Assembly: GCA_037447655.1 (NCBI GenBank)
Contig: JBBHKE010001289.1
Location: forward strand, 85,691 to 149,690
DNA length: 64,000 bases
Source of the DNA: Zygnema cylindricum
Lineage: Eukaryota; Streptophyta; Zygnematophyceae; Zygnematales; Zygnemataceae
Direction: 5' to 3'
Part shown: positions 44,731 through 60,719 of the stretch, one piece after another
Layout: each line of letters starts with the position of its first letter
Numbering within the stretch: position 1 is the first letter of the stretch
The notes under the pieces: model-generated
Database searches by the model: none
Seen by the model: the letters and a program-made list of their open reading frames with translations, nothing else
What the model was told of the DNA's origin: nothing
Position numbers and translations under genes: made by a program

Positions 44731-45721
44731 GGAACTCCTCGCATAACATATTTACAAACATAATTCGTAAAAAAAAAAATTATTTCATACCGGGAAAGAA
44801 GAGCTCTACTTTAGCGAGGGAGCAGAGGAGAACGGGGGGCGGAAGGGAAAAGGGGGACGTATTAGTAAATTTGAAAATCTGCAGGTTTGTTTTCGCGCCT
44901 TTGTTTGATGACGTCAAAGCGTGTGACGTGTCACGGGACACCTTCAATCGGAGTTACGTGCCGAAATTTTGGTGTGAACAAGACCCGTTTTCCGATGACT
45001 TTTCGGAAAATTATCGGAATGGGCAAAAAGTTACATATGCTCCGGTGGGAATAGGCTATCAGCAAGATCCGCAGACTTTGACCGTAAACCGTACAAAAAG
45101 CTCTAAAAGTCAAAGTCAACCATCGCGAAATTTGTATCGCTATGCCAAAAGATATACCAGTAAACGGTAGCAATATCCTCTTTTCAGTATATCGACCCGA
45201 TACATCGATTATATGTGGGCCAAAATGAAGGTACACCCGATTATCGGTGGAGCCGTACTGATACACATCAGTACAAAATACTGAAATAGCATGAAGCAAA
45301 AAATCGATTGCCTCCGTTCCGGTTTAGTCTAATTTGATAGGGTAATTTAAGACCGTCTAGATCATCATCTACGGCCAGTAACTGCCAAATCATTCCAAAC
45401 TTTGACCGAAACGGAGCCAATGGAATTTCAGTTTTTCACCCTAAGGGTGGACCTCCATTATCTAAAAAATGAGTACCCGATGCCGTACGTTTTCGTTTTC
45501 ATTCGTACCATTCTTTCTTTAAATAAAACATGTTTACTATTTTACAATCTTACGTAAAATTTGACCGCCCTATTTTTTTCATGTTTTTCAGTTTTTTCAC
45601 AAAATTTTGACGTCTGCTTACGTGAGACCACGTAGGCGAATGGCTGCTCACTTGCCACGACCTAATGGAGGATTCAGCAAAATATTACTGCCAGTCTACG
45701 TCTCCGTACGATTATTGGCAC
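44731..45721. other. Unassigned sequence with fragments of local repeats
   Basis: 44,885-45,065 resembles 34,835-34,940, and 45,180-45,260 resembles the subterminal part of the hAT-like element near 40,620-40,680, so transposon debris is likely. No supported gene. Confidence 0.45.
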
Positions 45722-46261
45722 TACACCGCCAATCGTTATTAGCGTTGTGTACGCTAATTCCGTCCCGCTTTTTTTTTATATTCTCCATTAGTGTAGTTCA
45801 TTCTATTTTTTTCTTTACTCTATTTAGGGCTATTTTCAGTACGCTTTCTCTTAAATAAAGTGATGTACGGTCAGTGTCAGACCGTACATAAATGTACCTT
45901 TTACAGTTAAGAAGTACAATAAATTAGTTTTGGTAACCGCGGGCGCATGAGAATGCGCGTTCTAAAAAGGAAAAAATACCAGGTCGTAAAAAATCCCGTT
46001 CGCACATACTCGTCGGATAGCCGTGTTTCGACTGTGTGAATGTACGATCTGTGTACGATTTGTTAGATTCTGTTTGGAGACCTATATTAGTGTAAGCATA
46101 TTTGCGACCGACATTTTTTTTTTCAAAGATCCAAATTACCATAGTCAAACAATTAGAATGTATGATTTTTTCCAAATTTTCAAACTCTTAAATAGCGTAC
46201 ACCACGGTAATTATTTTTATACGCTAAAAAAACTTACACGCTAATAACGATTGGCGGTGTA
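45722..46261 (-). mobile_element. Nonautonomous TIR element, TA-flanked, copy 2 (540 bp, inverted)
   Basis: Reverse-orientation copy of 29020-29563 with the same TACACCGCC...GGCGGTGTA ends and high similarity throughout. The conserved reading frame is on the minus strand at 45924-46175, 83 codons, mostly identical to copy 1, sharing WIFEKKNVGRK and MCERDFLRPG. Confidence 0.8.
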
Positions 46262-46330
46262 CCAAATGGATTCGAGTTATAAAGGACCAAACTTACTTGC
46301 AAAACTCGTCTGTCAAGCCTATCACATAGT

Positions 46331-46378
46331 CGATCCGCCACTCGATCCGCCACTCGATCCGCCACTCGATCCGCTACT
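46331..46378 (+). repeat. 12-bp tandem repeat, 4 units
   Basis: TCGATCCGCCAC repeated three times and then TCGATCCGCTAC. Confidence 0.9.
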
Positions 46379-47504
46379 TCACACGTGTGAGACGTCTAAA
46401 AAACTTTAGTCCGGATGAATCTAGCACGGTCTTGAGCCGTCGCGACACTTCCGCCTCGCTGGATTCGGATGAAATGAAACTGGACCGAGGACTTCACACG
46501 ATGTCCTGTGACTACACTGCACCGTGTATCGCTAGTAATTTCTGCGTGCACACCCGTAGAGCTGAAAGTTGAAACCCTAATCTGCCGTATTTGAACTTTG
46601 AAGTGGTCGGCGCGTACGATACAAAATACGGAATCCGCGCCTGCCGCACAAGTGGAGAATCGCGCCGATTCGTTGACCGAGCGAAGAAACGAGGGAAGCA
46701 GAAGATGGACCGAAAACGAGTGGAGGAGACTGGAGAGGACCATTCGCAGACTTACAGGATAATCTTGCTCCGTACAAAAGGGAGAGGAGAGGGAGACAGA
46801 AGGAGAGAGGGAGAGGTTAAGTAGAAGAGGGAGAGATTAGGTGGAAAGGCAGAGAGGGAAGGGACAGAGAGAGAGAGAGGGAGAGAACGACAGTAGCAGG
46901 TGGAGAAAGATAATGGAAAGTAATTTTAGTACCAAAAATTAATAATCTCCGTACAGTAAAAAGTTACAGCTGTTTTTTTTTGCATTGTATGTAAAGAAAG
47001 TTTCTACGCGAGACTGCACGTGGTAAGGAATCTAAAAGAAGTCAAAAATTGGGTAATTCTTTACTCGGAGACTTAAAATTTGCCAAAAAAAGGTTCAAAA
47101 TGAGTGACGAAGATTGCCATTGCAGGTTGTTATTATTCTCTCCCTCTCCCTCTCCCTCTCCCTCTCCCTCTCATAATTTTCTCATTCACGGAAAACCTTA
47201 TTCCTAACAGATAACGAAATGTCAGTTTCCGTAACGGAATCCGTACGTTTTGTCTTCACATGCCCATTTGTCACCACATTATTTGTCATTTTGTGACAGA
47301 CAAGAAGTCATTTTCGTTTGTCAGACTTCACTGGAAAACGATGGATAGTGTGGAGATTGGCTTTTAACGGAAACTGATAACGGAACGGATGTTTCTATGT
47401 TTCCGTAATGCAGACCGCTCGGTTTCCTTTTGGGTCTGCCCTTCGCTCTCCTCGCATGCATTCTCTGCATTATAGGAGCCATTCTCTTGATTATCGGGTG
47501 AGAA

Positions 47505-47506
<2 letters not shown>
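46379..47506. other. Unassigned sequence with purine-rich and CTCTCC repeats
   Basis: A GAGAGGGAGA-rich stretch lies at 46,780-46,895, and six CTCTCC units near 47,137-47,172. CACGTG occurs near 46,383. No supported exon. Confidence 0.5.

Positions 47507-47587
<81 letters not shown>
47507..47587 (+). repeat. (CT)n microsatellite, about 40 units
   Basis: Uninterrupted CT dinucleotides. Confidence 0.95.
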
Positions 47588-47590
<3 letters not shown>

Positions 47591-48470
47591 TATCCCTCCT
47601 CTCTTACTCGCGTCCATGCTGTTTCTCTCACAGGGCCACTCACACACTTTCTCCCTCTCCCCTCTTACGCTCGCTTTCTCTATCGCTCCACTCTCTCCCT
47701 CTCTCCCTCCCTTCCTTTCTCCTTCTTTCCCTCTCTCTCTTTCTCCTTCCCTCCCTCTCTCCATCCCTCTTTCACTCTCTCCCCTTCTCTCCTTCTCTCT
47801 CCCCCTCTCTCTCCACTTTTCCACTTTCCCTCTCCTTTCCTCCCCCCCTTCTCCTCTCTTTCACTTCCACTCCCTTTCTCCCTCTCTCGCTCCCTCTCTC
47901 CCGTCCTCCCTCTCTCCCTTTCTCATTTTCTCCCTCTCTCCCGCCCTCCCTCTCTCCCTCGCTCTTCCCCTCTCTCTCTCCCTCTCTCTCCCCCCTTTTT
48001 CCTCTCTCCCCTCTCCCTCGCTCTTCCCCTCCGTCTCTCCCTCTCTCTCCCCTCTTTTTCCTCTCTCCCCTCTTTTTCCTCTCTCCCTCTCCCTCCTTCC
48101 CCCCTCTCTTCCTCTCTCTCTCCCCCTTCCCCCTCCCTAACTCTTTCTCTCCCTGTCTCTCCCCCCTTCTCTCTCTCCCTCTTTCCCTTTCTCTGCCTCT
48201 CTCTCCATCTCGCCTTCTCTCTCCCTATCTCTCCCTCTTTCCCTACCTCTCCCTCTTTGGCCATCTCTCTCCCTCTACCTCTCGTCTCCCTTCTTCTCAC
48301 CCCCTGTCACTCTCTCTTGCTCTTCTCTCTCCTCTCCCCTCTCTCCTCTCCCCTCTCCCTATTTTTCGCTCTCCATCTCTCGCTCTCTCCTTCCCTCTCT
48401 ACTTCTCTCCTTCTCTCCCTCTCCCTCGCTGCCTCCCCCTCCCCCTCCCCCTCTCTCTCGCTCTCCATTG
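47588..48470 (+). repeat. Long polypyrimidine tract following (CT)n
   Basis: Almost entirely C/T for about 880 bp, with recurring CCCTCTCTC and CCTCTTTTTCCTCTCTCC words. It forms a 380-codon Ser/Leu/Pro reading frame that is a compositional artefact. Confidence 0.9.
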
Positions 48471-48689
48471 CTTTTTTTGAATCCCTTATTGGTGTGGTGA
48501 AGTTTCTAAACATGACGTCATCCTTTGCTTTGGAGTCAAATTTGATTTAATTTTATGTTTTCTCGGATTTTAATTGCACTCCTTTATTTGTTTATTTATA
48601 CCATTTTATTTCCTCTTCATTTCCTTTTTGGGCACATATCCCATACTTGACATCTAACACTGTTATTCTTGTCCACACTATGTGTGAAA

Positions 48690-48712
48690 ACGAATATATA
48701 TATATATATATA
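48690..48712 (+). repeat. (TA)n microsatellite
   Basis: About 11 TA units after GAACGAATA-type sequence. A run of about 24 A follows at 48,836-48,858. Confidence 0.8.
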
Positions 48713-49280
48713 TAGTGTTTGTTTCCTTAATAGGATTTTTGTTAAAAAAAATTAGCGTGAGGGGTGGGAAATTTTTATGTAACTTATATGAAGAGTTTAG
48801 ACCTGAACATTGGCAAAGGTTTGTGTTTCTGCTTTAAAAAAAAAAAAAAAAAAAAAAACGCCACATTAATAATGGTTTGAATTGCAACTAGATTTTCTTC
48901 TTTTTGTGGTTTAAAGTTCTAGATACTTTAAGAGTTATACCAACATATAGCTTTTGAAAATCCCACAATACCTCTTAAAGTGGCCTTCGAGGTTGTAATC
49001 TATGACTAATACTGTTTTAGCTTATTTCTTTTTGCTTATTAAAACACCTTTACCGCCTTCACGAATATCATGATATGATGAGAAAATAAAAATCATCGCT
49101 TCAACTATTGTTGTGTATTTCTTCAGGGAAAATGGTTTGACAATTGAGGATGAAAATTTGTTTGTTTCTTTCGATGTTTTCTTAATTCGTTTGTTTCTTT
49201 CGATTTTTTCTTACTTCATTTTTTTCTTAATCCGTTCGTTTCTTTCAATTTCTCCATTCTTTTTTTGCGTCTCCTTGCAG

Positions 49281-49405
49281 GTATATTCTCAGTTGTTGCT
49301 GCCCTTGTTGCCTCTGTGTGACTCCTCTCATAAGATTGGCAAATTGGCTCTTAAGGGCTCCCTTGGAGGTCATACTTTGGTTCACACACAGAATCCCGTG
49401 TTAAG
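49281..49405 (+). CDS. Candidate isolated exon, unknown gene
   Basis: Bounded by CTCCTTGCAG and GTAAAC and open in one frame for 41 residues, including LALKGSLGGHTLVHTQNPVL. The other two frames have stops. The composition is less AT-rich than its surroundings. No partner exon with matching phase was found within about 2 kb on either side, and I do not recognise the peptide. It could be an exon of a gene with long introns, a noncoding RNA exon, or chance. Confidence 0.3.
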
Positions 49406-51815
49406 GTAAACAACTTAATTATTTTCGCTTTATCGTCGCTTTATTATTCCCGGCCAAGGATTTTCCTAATTAGTCTTTTTGTTATCGATTATTTATGGTT
49501 TTATGCATACTTTATTTGTTTAAGGTTAGTTGAATCCCTTGTACAGCAAATGAGGGTTTTTCAGTTATAAAAGAATGGATTCAGTGGACTTGAGAGAGTA
49601 ATGATTACATTTCAAAATTTTGGTTGACCTAGATTACTGTATTTGTTGTAAGGGAAAAATTCAAATGAGTAGTCGAATTCAGTGGATAGTTTTTCGATGA
49701 AAATAAAACTTGTTTTTTTATTTTATTTTTTGGCTTTGAAGGCATTGTTTTGGCCAGGACTTCTGTAATTATTAGCTTTCAGGTTAGTAAGTTTGAAATG
49801 AATCTTATCATTTTCGGAGCATGAATGCCAAGAAAAAGTGGATCCTTACAAGTTCTTTCTACAAATGTACTGCTTTGTAATATGTAAATGTGTCACATGA
49901 ACATACTTTTCATCTTATTATTTATTTATGGTTATTATTTTACCACTGTTCCCTGGATTTCCTCTACTTTGCAGTTTCTATAGCTCTACGTGTAGAAACA
50001 TAGGCACATAATTCCGTCCAGACCTGTAATATTTCTTGCTATCACTTAAATGAATTGTTGGTGGAGCATTGCACTAGAAATCACTATCAGAGTGAAGAGG
50101 ATATTAACTCAGGTTAATACCACTGTTATTTATTCTGATTCAGTTACAAATGGTGTGGCTAATTCAGAACTGCTGTATAGGATAAGCCTTGAAAACAGAA
50201 AAATGTTAACTATCTAATCCATATTATTGTCAGAGGGCAATAAAAACCAGCATGGGTTTGTATTGTCAATGTTAATAGCAGTTCACGGTGTACTTTGTGA
50301 GGATGTCTTCATGCAAGAAAAGCAAAGTTATGGACATTTTTTCAGCTTTACAATGATGATACTGGGAAGCGAGTATTCACTTAATGCATGAATATAACAA
50401 AAACCATCAGTGCTGAAAAAGCCGGGAAGGTATCAGTATACTGTGGGTTGCTTTGGTCAATCTTTCGGACAAAGGACGCTTTTTCATTTTATATTTAAAC
50501 AGAAGTTACCAGTGCTTCCATCTTTAAATTCATGATGCAATTTAGTCGTTGTCAAGCTAAATTACAAGTGTCTTGCTAATCGCTTTAAATCAGACAAACA
50601 ACAAGAATTGTAAGGCAACAGTTCGATATGGCACATCAGTTCGATATGGCAAATGGTTACTGTCAGACACCAACATACTTCGACTTTGAAGCGGCGAAAG
50701 AGCAACATTAACCTCAGTAACCAAGATATAAAGATCACTGAATACCCGTCTTCATCATCTATTTAACCCCTAGTCCTCACTAATTGAATACCTGTAGTGT
50801 GCAACTCAAAAATTACCAGAACAAACTGATGCAACTAACCACATTGCAGTGTGAGCTATCAACTAAACATCCTATAATGCTCAGGTACAATTCAACTGCG
50901 GTTGATCAATCATTAATTAGCCAACACTTTGTAGTGGGCATGTATTTTTTTCCTGATCTAATAAACTTGACCGCGGTTAACTATTGCCACTACAAAGTAA
51001 ATGCCAAGAAGTTTAATCTAGGGCTACCAATCCTACATGAGGTCCATGTGACATTCCCACTTTTTGACAGTTTTTCAAATTAGTAATGAACTAGAAAAAT
51101 TATAATTATGTACTGTAGGTTGCATTCAAAGATCAAATTAAAAGGGCATCAACATTGATGTAGACGCTAGTAGCAATTCAGTGTGTACTTTTTGCACATT
51201 CATACTGCATTTTCACAAACAACAGCAGATAAAAAACTAGATGGACCAGATTCGACGTTTTTAAAAGCCACGGTACAAATGTCCTCAATCCAAAAAGCAT
51301 ATACATGATTTTTCTCTCCCTGAATGCTGGTGTCTCCACAAGGAAAAGAATATATACGAAGGTAAAACCAAAAGACATCTAGTACCACCAGGCAATGATA
51401 AATAAGCAGGCTACCTGATGTCACTGGGAAATCAACAAACTTAAACAGATGCGTGAAAAGTGCGCAACTGTATTTGGCTAGATTGTTGAACAATGCCCAG
51501 ACAAAGGACACTAAGAACAGCTTAAAAACTCTTAATTGTTTGACCTTGTCATAAATGATGGGCTGATGCAATGACATCGCCAGAGCAGATAAGGCCTCCA
51601 AATGACATTTGATCCAGCTCTGGAAAAACTGATAATACCCAGGACAGCCATGAGCTTAACTAACTTTGCTTACAAGGCATCCCACACTTCATGAACTTGT
51701 TCTGGAGAACCAATATTTTCATCTTATGAGCACCTTCAAGCAGCAGTTTAAATTTGGCCAGTCAGATTTAAAAATTTCATTTTAACACACCCGCTAGCGT
51801 GTGCACCATAATCAC
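49406..51815. other. Unassigned intergenic sequence
   Basis: No repeat family from elsewhere in the window and no recognisable protein. It may hold UTRs or distal exons of neighbouring genes. Confidence 0.4.
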
Positions 51816-51821
51816 TTTATT
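51816..51821 (-). terminator. Possible poly(A) signal of the GDP-mannose pyrophosphorylase gene
   Basis: AATAAA on the minus strand, about 345 nt beyond the stop codon. A plausible but weak call, since plant poly(A) signals are loose. Confidence 0.3.
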
Positions 51822-52164
51822 GAAAGAACCATCTCACATCCTAAAAAGTTGTCAAGCAACTTGCAAATCCCAAGTACTTCTCAGCACACTGTAAGCAGCT
51901 ATGAAATTCATATCTATCCCACTCGTCACAATAAGAGCTATACATCCCGAATATGGTTAAGGGGTTTGACCCATCCGACTGCCTTGATTTAAAAGTACAC
52001 TAATTAACCTGCCTAATTCCTTCCTCCTCTATATCACGACAGGACAGCTCCAGCAACAAAAGAATTCTACCTCTAAGTCTAAATCTCTATAAAATATAAG
52101 TGGTCCAGGGAGAAGGGGACTTCACTCTGACTCAAGAAAACCCAATTAAATATAACTCACTTGC

Positions 52165-55269
<3,105 letters not shown>

Positions 55270-55438
55270 CTGGCGGTAATTGAAACTGAAAACTTTAATG
55301 GCAGCTTGTCCAGAGTAACAGAATGTCAGATAGGCCAAAACAATACTAAATGAAGCGTAAACGCCTAAACGGGATTAAAAGAGGAAAATGGAAATTTGGA
55401 CTTTGGGGAACGGCGTAAACGGGGCCGTTAAACAGGAG

Positions 55439-55447
55439 TTATATAAA
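55439..55447 (-). promoter_or_regulatory. Putative TATA box of GMPP
   Basis: TTTATATAA on the minus strand, about 170 bp upstream of the predicted 5'UTR exon's donor. A start site near 55,410 would give a leader of about 140 nt before the intron. Confidence 0.4.
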
Positions 55448-57099
55448 TGGAAAAGTACGGCACCAATGCGGATGCTAATTTACATGTGCAGGGTCACATG
55501 CTCTCACGGATTCGTTGGAGCTACCCCAGAGGCCAGGTCAAAAATGACTGGTACCTGTCTACCGCCAGGAGATTTTCAGCCGGTACAAAACGCTAACAAT
55601 ATTTCTCATCAAAATTCCTCGATAAAGAATTTTCACGATCTGCACAAGATGCCCCGACTTACCGTACACCAAAACATGAAAAGATACCGGTATAGGCCTG
55701 GTTAATACGTATATCCAGTTATCAACATTCTGAACTCGAACTAAGGTAGAGACCGGGTTCCCCACACACACATCGCGATTACAGTAATACTGGAAGCATG
55801 TAGCTGTGACCACGTACAGGTACAATATTGCAGCTACGGTAAAATACCGGAAGTGCGATAGACTCGTACAGTTCGATAAGGAAGTCAGATATACCGTGTA
55901 TCGTTAGCGTCAAGGAATTATTACCGTGGGGTTTATATCAGTGTTACCAGCTATAATTCAGATTCAAGTGACGTGGCGAATTTAAAACCGCTTAAAGTAG
56001 CTAGATAAAAGAGAAAAAAACACCTACTTCAAGTTTGAGAGGTAAAGTTTAAGGGCACCGATATAGTGTTCCTGATGCTAAAAGCTACACAGTTGCACTG
56101 TAAGAAATTGAGTCTGTAATAGGCTACAAAAAACCACTCCCAGTTGGCCCGATATAGTACTACTGTACCCTATATTGATCGTACAACAGCTCGCTACCTC
56201 GCACACCGGACGATCGTATGACCGTAGATCTGAAACGCTCGGTGAAAAAGCTTGCGAAGTTCTAACCTGCCCCCAAACAAACTTGATATTGAAAAAGAAG
56301 GAAAAAAAACATTGGCAGGGTTATAAAATGACCTGACGTTTTCTGCGTCGTAAAGAACAAAAAGACAAGATTCACATATCTGTTTGCACAGTTTACCGTA
56401 CGATGATCCTGCAGGATAGGTACAACAATGCTGTCCCAAAACGCATTTCTGGTTATCCTTGTAGATGGGAACGCAATTCCCGTCGGCCAAGTTGCGTCTC
56501 CATAAATTAGTAAATACCACATGCGGCAGATTTGATGTGCTCTACAAGTGCGCCAAGTCACAAGGCTGCCACGCTGGAATGGCTCGGCAAAACTCGTGGC
56601 GAGGCCCGTCGATTCGAATCAAAATTGTTGACGAAAGATTCGATGTATATTCTGTTAGTGTACTATTTTAAGATTTCGTTGTCGTTTTCAACAAAAGCTT
56701 TCACCTAGCTGTCGGTTTTGTTGCGTGCGGAAGGTATTTTGTCTTACCTATAAGTATTAGTAAGGATGCAAACCGGTATATAGCAGGAATATTCCTGTCT
56801 TTTATCATAATGAATAAGGTTGTAAGCCATGCTATTCATAGCACAACAAGTCAAAGCATTTCGGCCTTGCTGGTTTTTATGCTTTTTCTGCATACTGATC
56901 AGTCATTGGCTACTCTTCAGTCCATACCTAGGAGCCAGTTGTTAATTTGTCGGCTTGTGACTTTCCTACTTCGGTCAAGTCTAAACAAGCATTCGAATAT
57001 GATAGTGTTGTGTAATGGTAAATTTCTCATCGCTCTAGTATTTTGGTTTTTGATACTCGATGTTATCGATCATCGAGCGGCAGGAACAGGCAATATAAG
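55448..57099. other. Unassigned intergenic sequence between GMPP and Copia element
   Basis: Rich in CCGTAC/GTACGG and CCGGTA words. Several short open frames, none with a recognised domain or splice-bounded exon. Confidence 0.45.
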
Positions 57100-57382
57100 T
57101 GAAAGAAAAAAAAAACTGAACCACTGCAGCACATAACAATAACGTTCCTCCAAAATAAAGTCCCTCTTTTACTCAATTATATAAACTGCCAATTACATAT
57201 GTTCAGTTAATAATTCCTCCTACGACGTCAACATTTAAGTGTATTGCCGCGTGAAAACCGCACGCGGACGCGAACTAACATTTCACATGAACTTGAAAGT
57301 CCGTACAGGACTAGGAGCGAAGTCCGCCGTGCATGAAACAAAAGGCGCGTACGGATTCGTACCAATGTACGGAAAACTAACA
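57100..57382 (-). repeat. 3' LTR of young Copia element
   Basis: On the minus strand it starts TGTTAGTTTTCCGTAC and ends CTTTCA. Partner of 62063-62346. Confidence 0.93.
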
Positions 57383-57413
57383 TTCCCCCTCTCAATGGAA
57401 GAATCCTTACACA

Positions 57414-60400
57414 CTAGAACAAACCAAGTCTAGGTCTACCTTTCACAAACACATCACTAACTGCAGATTTTGTTAACATATCAGCTGCTTCTTCGCCTGT
57501 AGGCACAAAGACAAACTCAATCTCCTTAGCCTGTACTAAGTCTCGAATAAAATGCCATTGTATACGTATATGCTTTGTTCTCTTATGAAATACAGGATTT
57601 TTAGCAAGAGCAATACTAGACATACTATCTGAATAAATGGTCATGCAATCATGTCGAAACCCTAGCTCACTCATCATCTCCTTGATCCAAATTGATGCCT
57701 TTGCTGCATGGCAGGCGGCCATATACTCAGCTTCAGTAGAACTCAACGCCACGGTCGGTTGTAACCTCGAACTCCACGATATCGTCGCTCCAGATAAAAT
57801 AAATGCATAACCGGATGTTGATTTTCCCGAATCAAAATCTCCTCCCCAGTCAGAGTCACAATATCCGTAACACTCCAAGTCCATGTCAGACTTGTACACA
57901 AGTCCTATACTCATGGTTCCCACCAAATATCTCAAGATTCTCTTAACGCTTTCCCAGTGTGTTTTTTTTGGTTCTTGACAATATCGACTCACAATGCTAA
58001 CCGCTGCTGAAATGTGTGGTCTAGTTCCCACACTAAGGTACATTAAACAGCCAATTGCCTCTCTGTACGGAACTTCAACAGTAATTTCATCTTCAAATTT
58101 ACTCAATTGCAACTTAGGATCCAAAGGTGTGCTTACAGGTTTTGCATCTAACATTTTGAATCTGGTTAAAATTTCTTTACAATACTGCTCCTGACTCAAC
58201 TTAATAAAACCATTACTATCTCTAATGATTTCAATCCCCAAGATGTATCTTGCCTCCCCTAAGTCTGTAACCTTAAAATGTGTTCTCATTGAAATTTTTA
58301 ATCCCTTAATCTTGTCCAAGCTATCAAAAATCATAAAGAAATCATCAACATATACACTAAACAAGATTTCCTCACTTCCGTGTCCTTTCACATAAACCCC
58401 TGAATCAGAAGTGGTTCTTTTAAAACCAAAGGAAATAAGTACCTCATGAAGTTTTCGGTACCACATTCGAGGGGCTTGTTTTAAGCCATAAAGAGATTTC
58501 TTGAGTCTCCACACCATTCCTGTCTTAGAAGGGACCCCCTCTGGAACCTTCATATACACTTCTTCGTCCAAATTGCCATTCAAAAAGGCAGTCTCAGGCA
58601 GTCTCCACATCTGTTTGATGGATGTGCTTCTGTTTCGCAACTCCTACAACAACAAAATTTGGTAAAGAGTCGAATTTAACAACCGCTGAGTATGTTTCTG
58701 TGTAATTGATGTGTAATTGATGACTTCCTTCTGTGGAAAAACTTTTCCTACCAATCGTGCTTTATATTTTAGAATTTCTCCAGAAGAACCTGTTTTTGTC
58801 TTAAAGACCCACCTAGAATCAATAACCTTTTTATCAATAGGCAACATGACTTCCTCAAATGTGCCATTATCAACTATGGACTTAAACTCTTTTTCCCAAG
58901 ATGGTTTCCAATTTGTTTCACAATCTCTAGATTCACAAGCCTCCGAATAGGAATTAGGATCACTATTCAAGGTCTCACTCAGTATTTGCTATGGAAGGAA
59001 TTCATTGAATCAAACCTCAAAAAAAAAATTGCTAGATTTCTCAATATTTACTCCAATTCTATCATAAGACAATTTGTCAACTTTCTTTCCTTTATTCTCT
59101 CGTGTGCTACGTCTCAATCCAACTTCCTCATTGACAACTACTTGTGTAATTTCGGAAATAATGGTTGGTGAGATGAGGAGACTTTTGTGAGAGATGGTTT
59201 TGGAGGATTCACTACCAAATTCAGTTTTAGGAATTGTGGAATCAGTTTCAGAGTGCTTACCACCTTCCCATATTTTTTTTTATTGGAGGGATGGCATCTT
59301 TTTCGTCACTTTCGATATCAATGTTTGCTTTTTTACCAATGTCCTCTTCTTTGAAATCCAAAGTAAATGGATAATCTGCTGCCGACTGTGCTATAAGAGG
59401 AAGCTCTAGTATTTCATGAAATTCAACACTTCGTGACTCTACGACAGAATCCCTAGTTGGGTCGTACACTCTGTACAAACTCCCTCTTTCACTGTAACCG
59501 ACAAACTATCTTGTCCAAGACCGCGGATTGAATTTGCCGGTTCGTTGACGCGCCTAGATGTAAACTGCAGCTTTACATCCCCATACTCGTAAGTGGTGTA
59601 CGGTCGGTTTTCGGCCACTCCATAATTCATCCGGTGTCTTATCACTTAAGACGGACGTTAAGCGCAAGACGCTTATATAGTTAGCCATCAAGATTGCGTC
59701 TCCCCAAAGTCGACTGTCAAGATGTGAGCTGGTGAGCATACTTCGTACCATTTCCTGCAACGTGCAATTTTTTCTATCTGCAATATCGTTAGATTTTGGT
59801 GAGTACGGTGCTGTAAATTGTTGTTGGATTCCAATGCGTTCACAAAATCCCATTTGAACGCGACAAATTCACCGTCGTTATCTGAGCGTACGTCTATCAA
59901 TTTACGCTCAGAGAATCTTTCTGCCCAAAGTACAAATCTTCGAAATGCATTTAATGCGTCAAAATTTTGTTTAAGTAGGTACACCCAACTCTTACGACTG
60001 AAATCATCAATGTTGAAAAAACTGTAATTATTGCCGCCCAAGGTTGTTGGCAATTTTTTTCCATAATGATCTACGCGTACTAAGTCAAGTGGGGCGCTAG
60101 GCTTATGTTTCATGGTCTTGACCGGATGCGGTTTACGTATCTGTTTACCTTTAATGCATCTGTCTCAACCAATGATTTTTTGTCCTGCGCTATTTTTTAG
60201 ACCTCTAACCGCCGACACTTTAATAATTTTTTTAATTTTACATTTTGACGTATGAGATAATTTGTGATGCCATAAACTCAAACTGTCCTTAGTGCATTCT
60301 GTGACGTTGACCTAAATGATTGATTTATTTGGCTTACGCCACATAAGTTTGCTCTAAAATATTTTATTTACGTACCTTTCCCCAAAAGTACATCTATTTC

Positions 60401-60715
60401 TGTCCTGTAGTAAAATGTAGTTGTCCTCTAGTGTTGTAACCCGTCCGTATTGTCTGTGGGACACTTAAGAGATTGAGAATGCCGTTAGGAATATAAAGTA
60501 CATTTTGAAATTTGACAAGATGAAACTTGAGATTACCGTATACATCATGTACGGGTAGATCTAATTGAACTGTACCTACGCTGTCGACAACTCGCTAATG
60601 TAACTTTTTTGGGTACAGTTATATTTCACATATCGCTAAATAAGTTCACGACCGTGCACACGTGATGTGTTGCACCTGTATCAACAATCCAATCATTAAT
60701 CATTTGTAACAACTT
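57414..60715 (-). pseudogene. Copia pol: protease, integrase, RT-RNase H (RT-RH long open frame 57414-58640)
   Basis: Protease DWIVDTGATHHVCTV near 60,650-60,700. Integrase 59,554-60,113, with FFNIDDFSRKSWVYLL and VRSDNDGEFVAF, then NSTI-type linker pieces to 59,257. RT starts near 58,970 (WVFKTKTGSSGEILKYKARL). A 408-codon frame carries LYGLKQAPRMWY, FSVYVDDFF and the RNase H motif SSTEAEYMAACHAAKASIWI. RT is split by two direct duplications, 10 bp at 58586-58605 and 11 bp at 58701-58722, both out of frame; integrase has stops. Confidence 0.9.
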
Positions 60716-60719
60716 TTTT

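Noticed and set aside
47408-48550. A 380-codon Ser/Leu/Pro frame
   Set aside because: It is a translation of (CT)n and polypyrimidine DNA, and other frames of the same tract are equally open.
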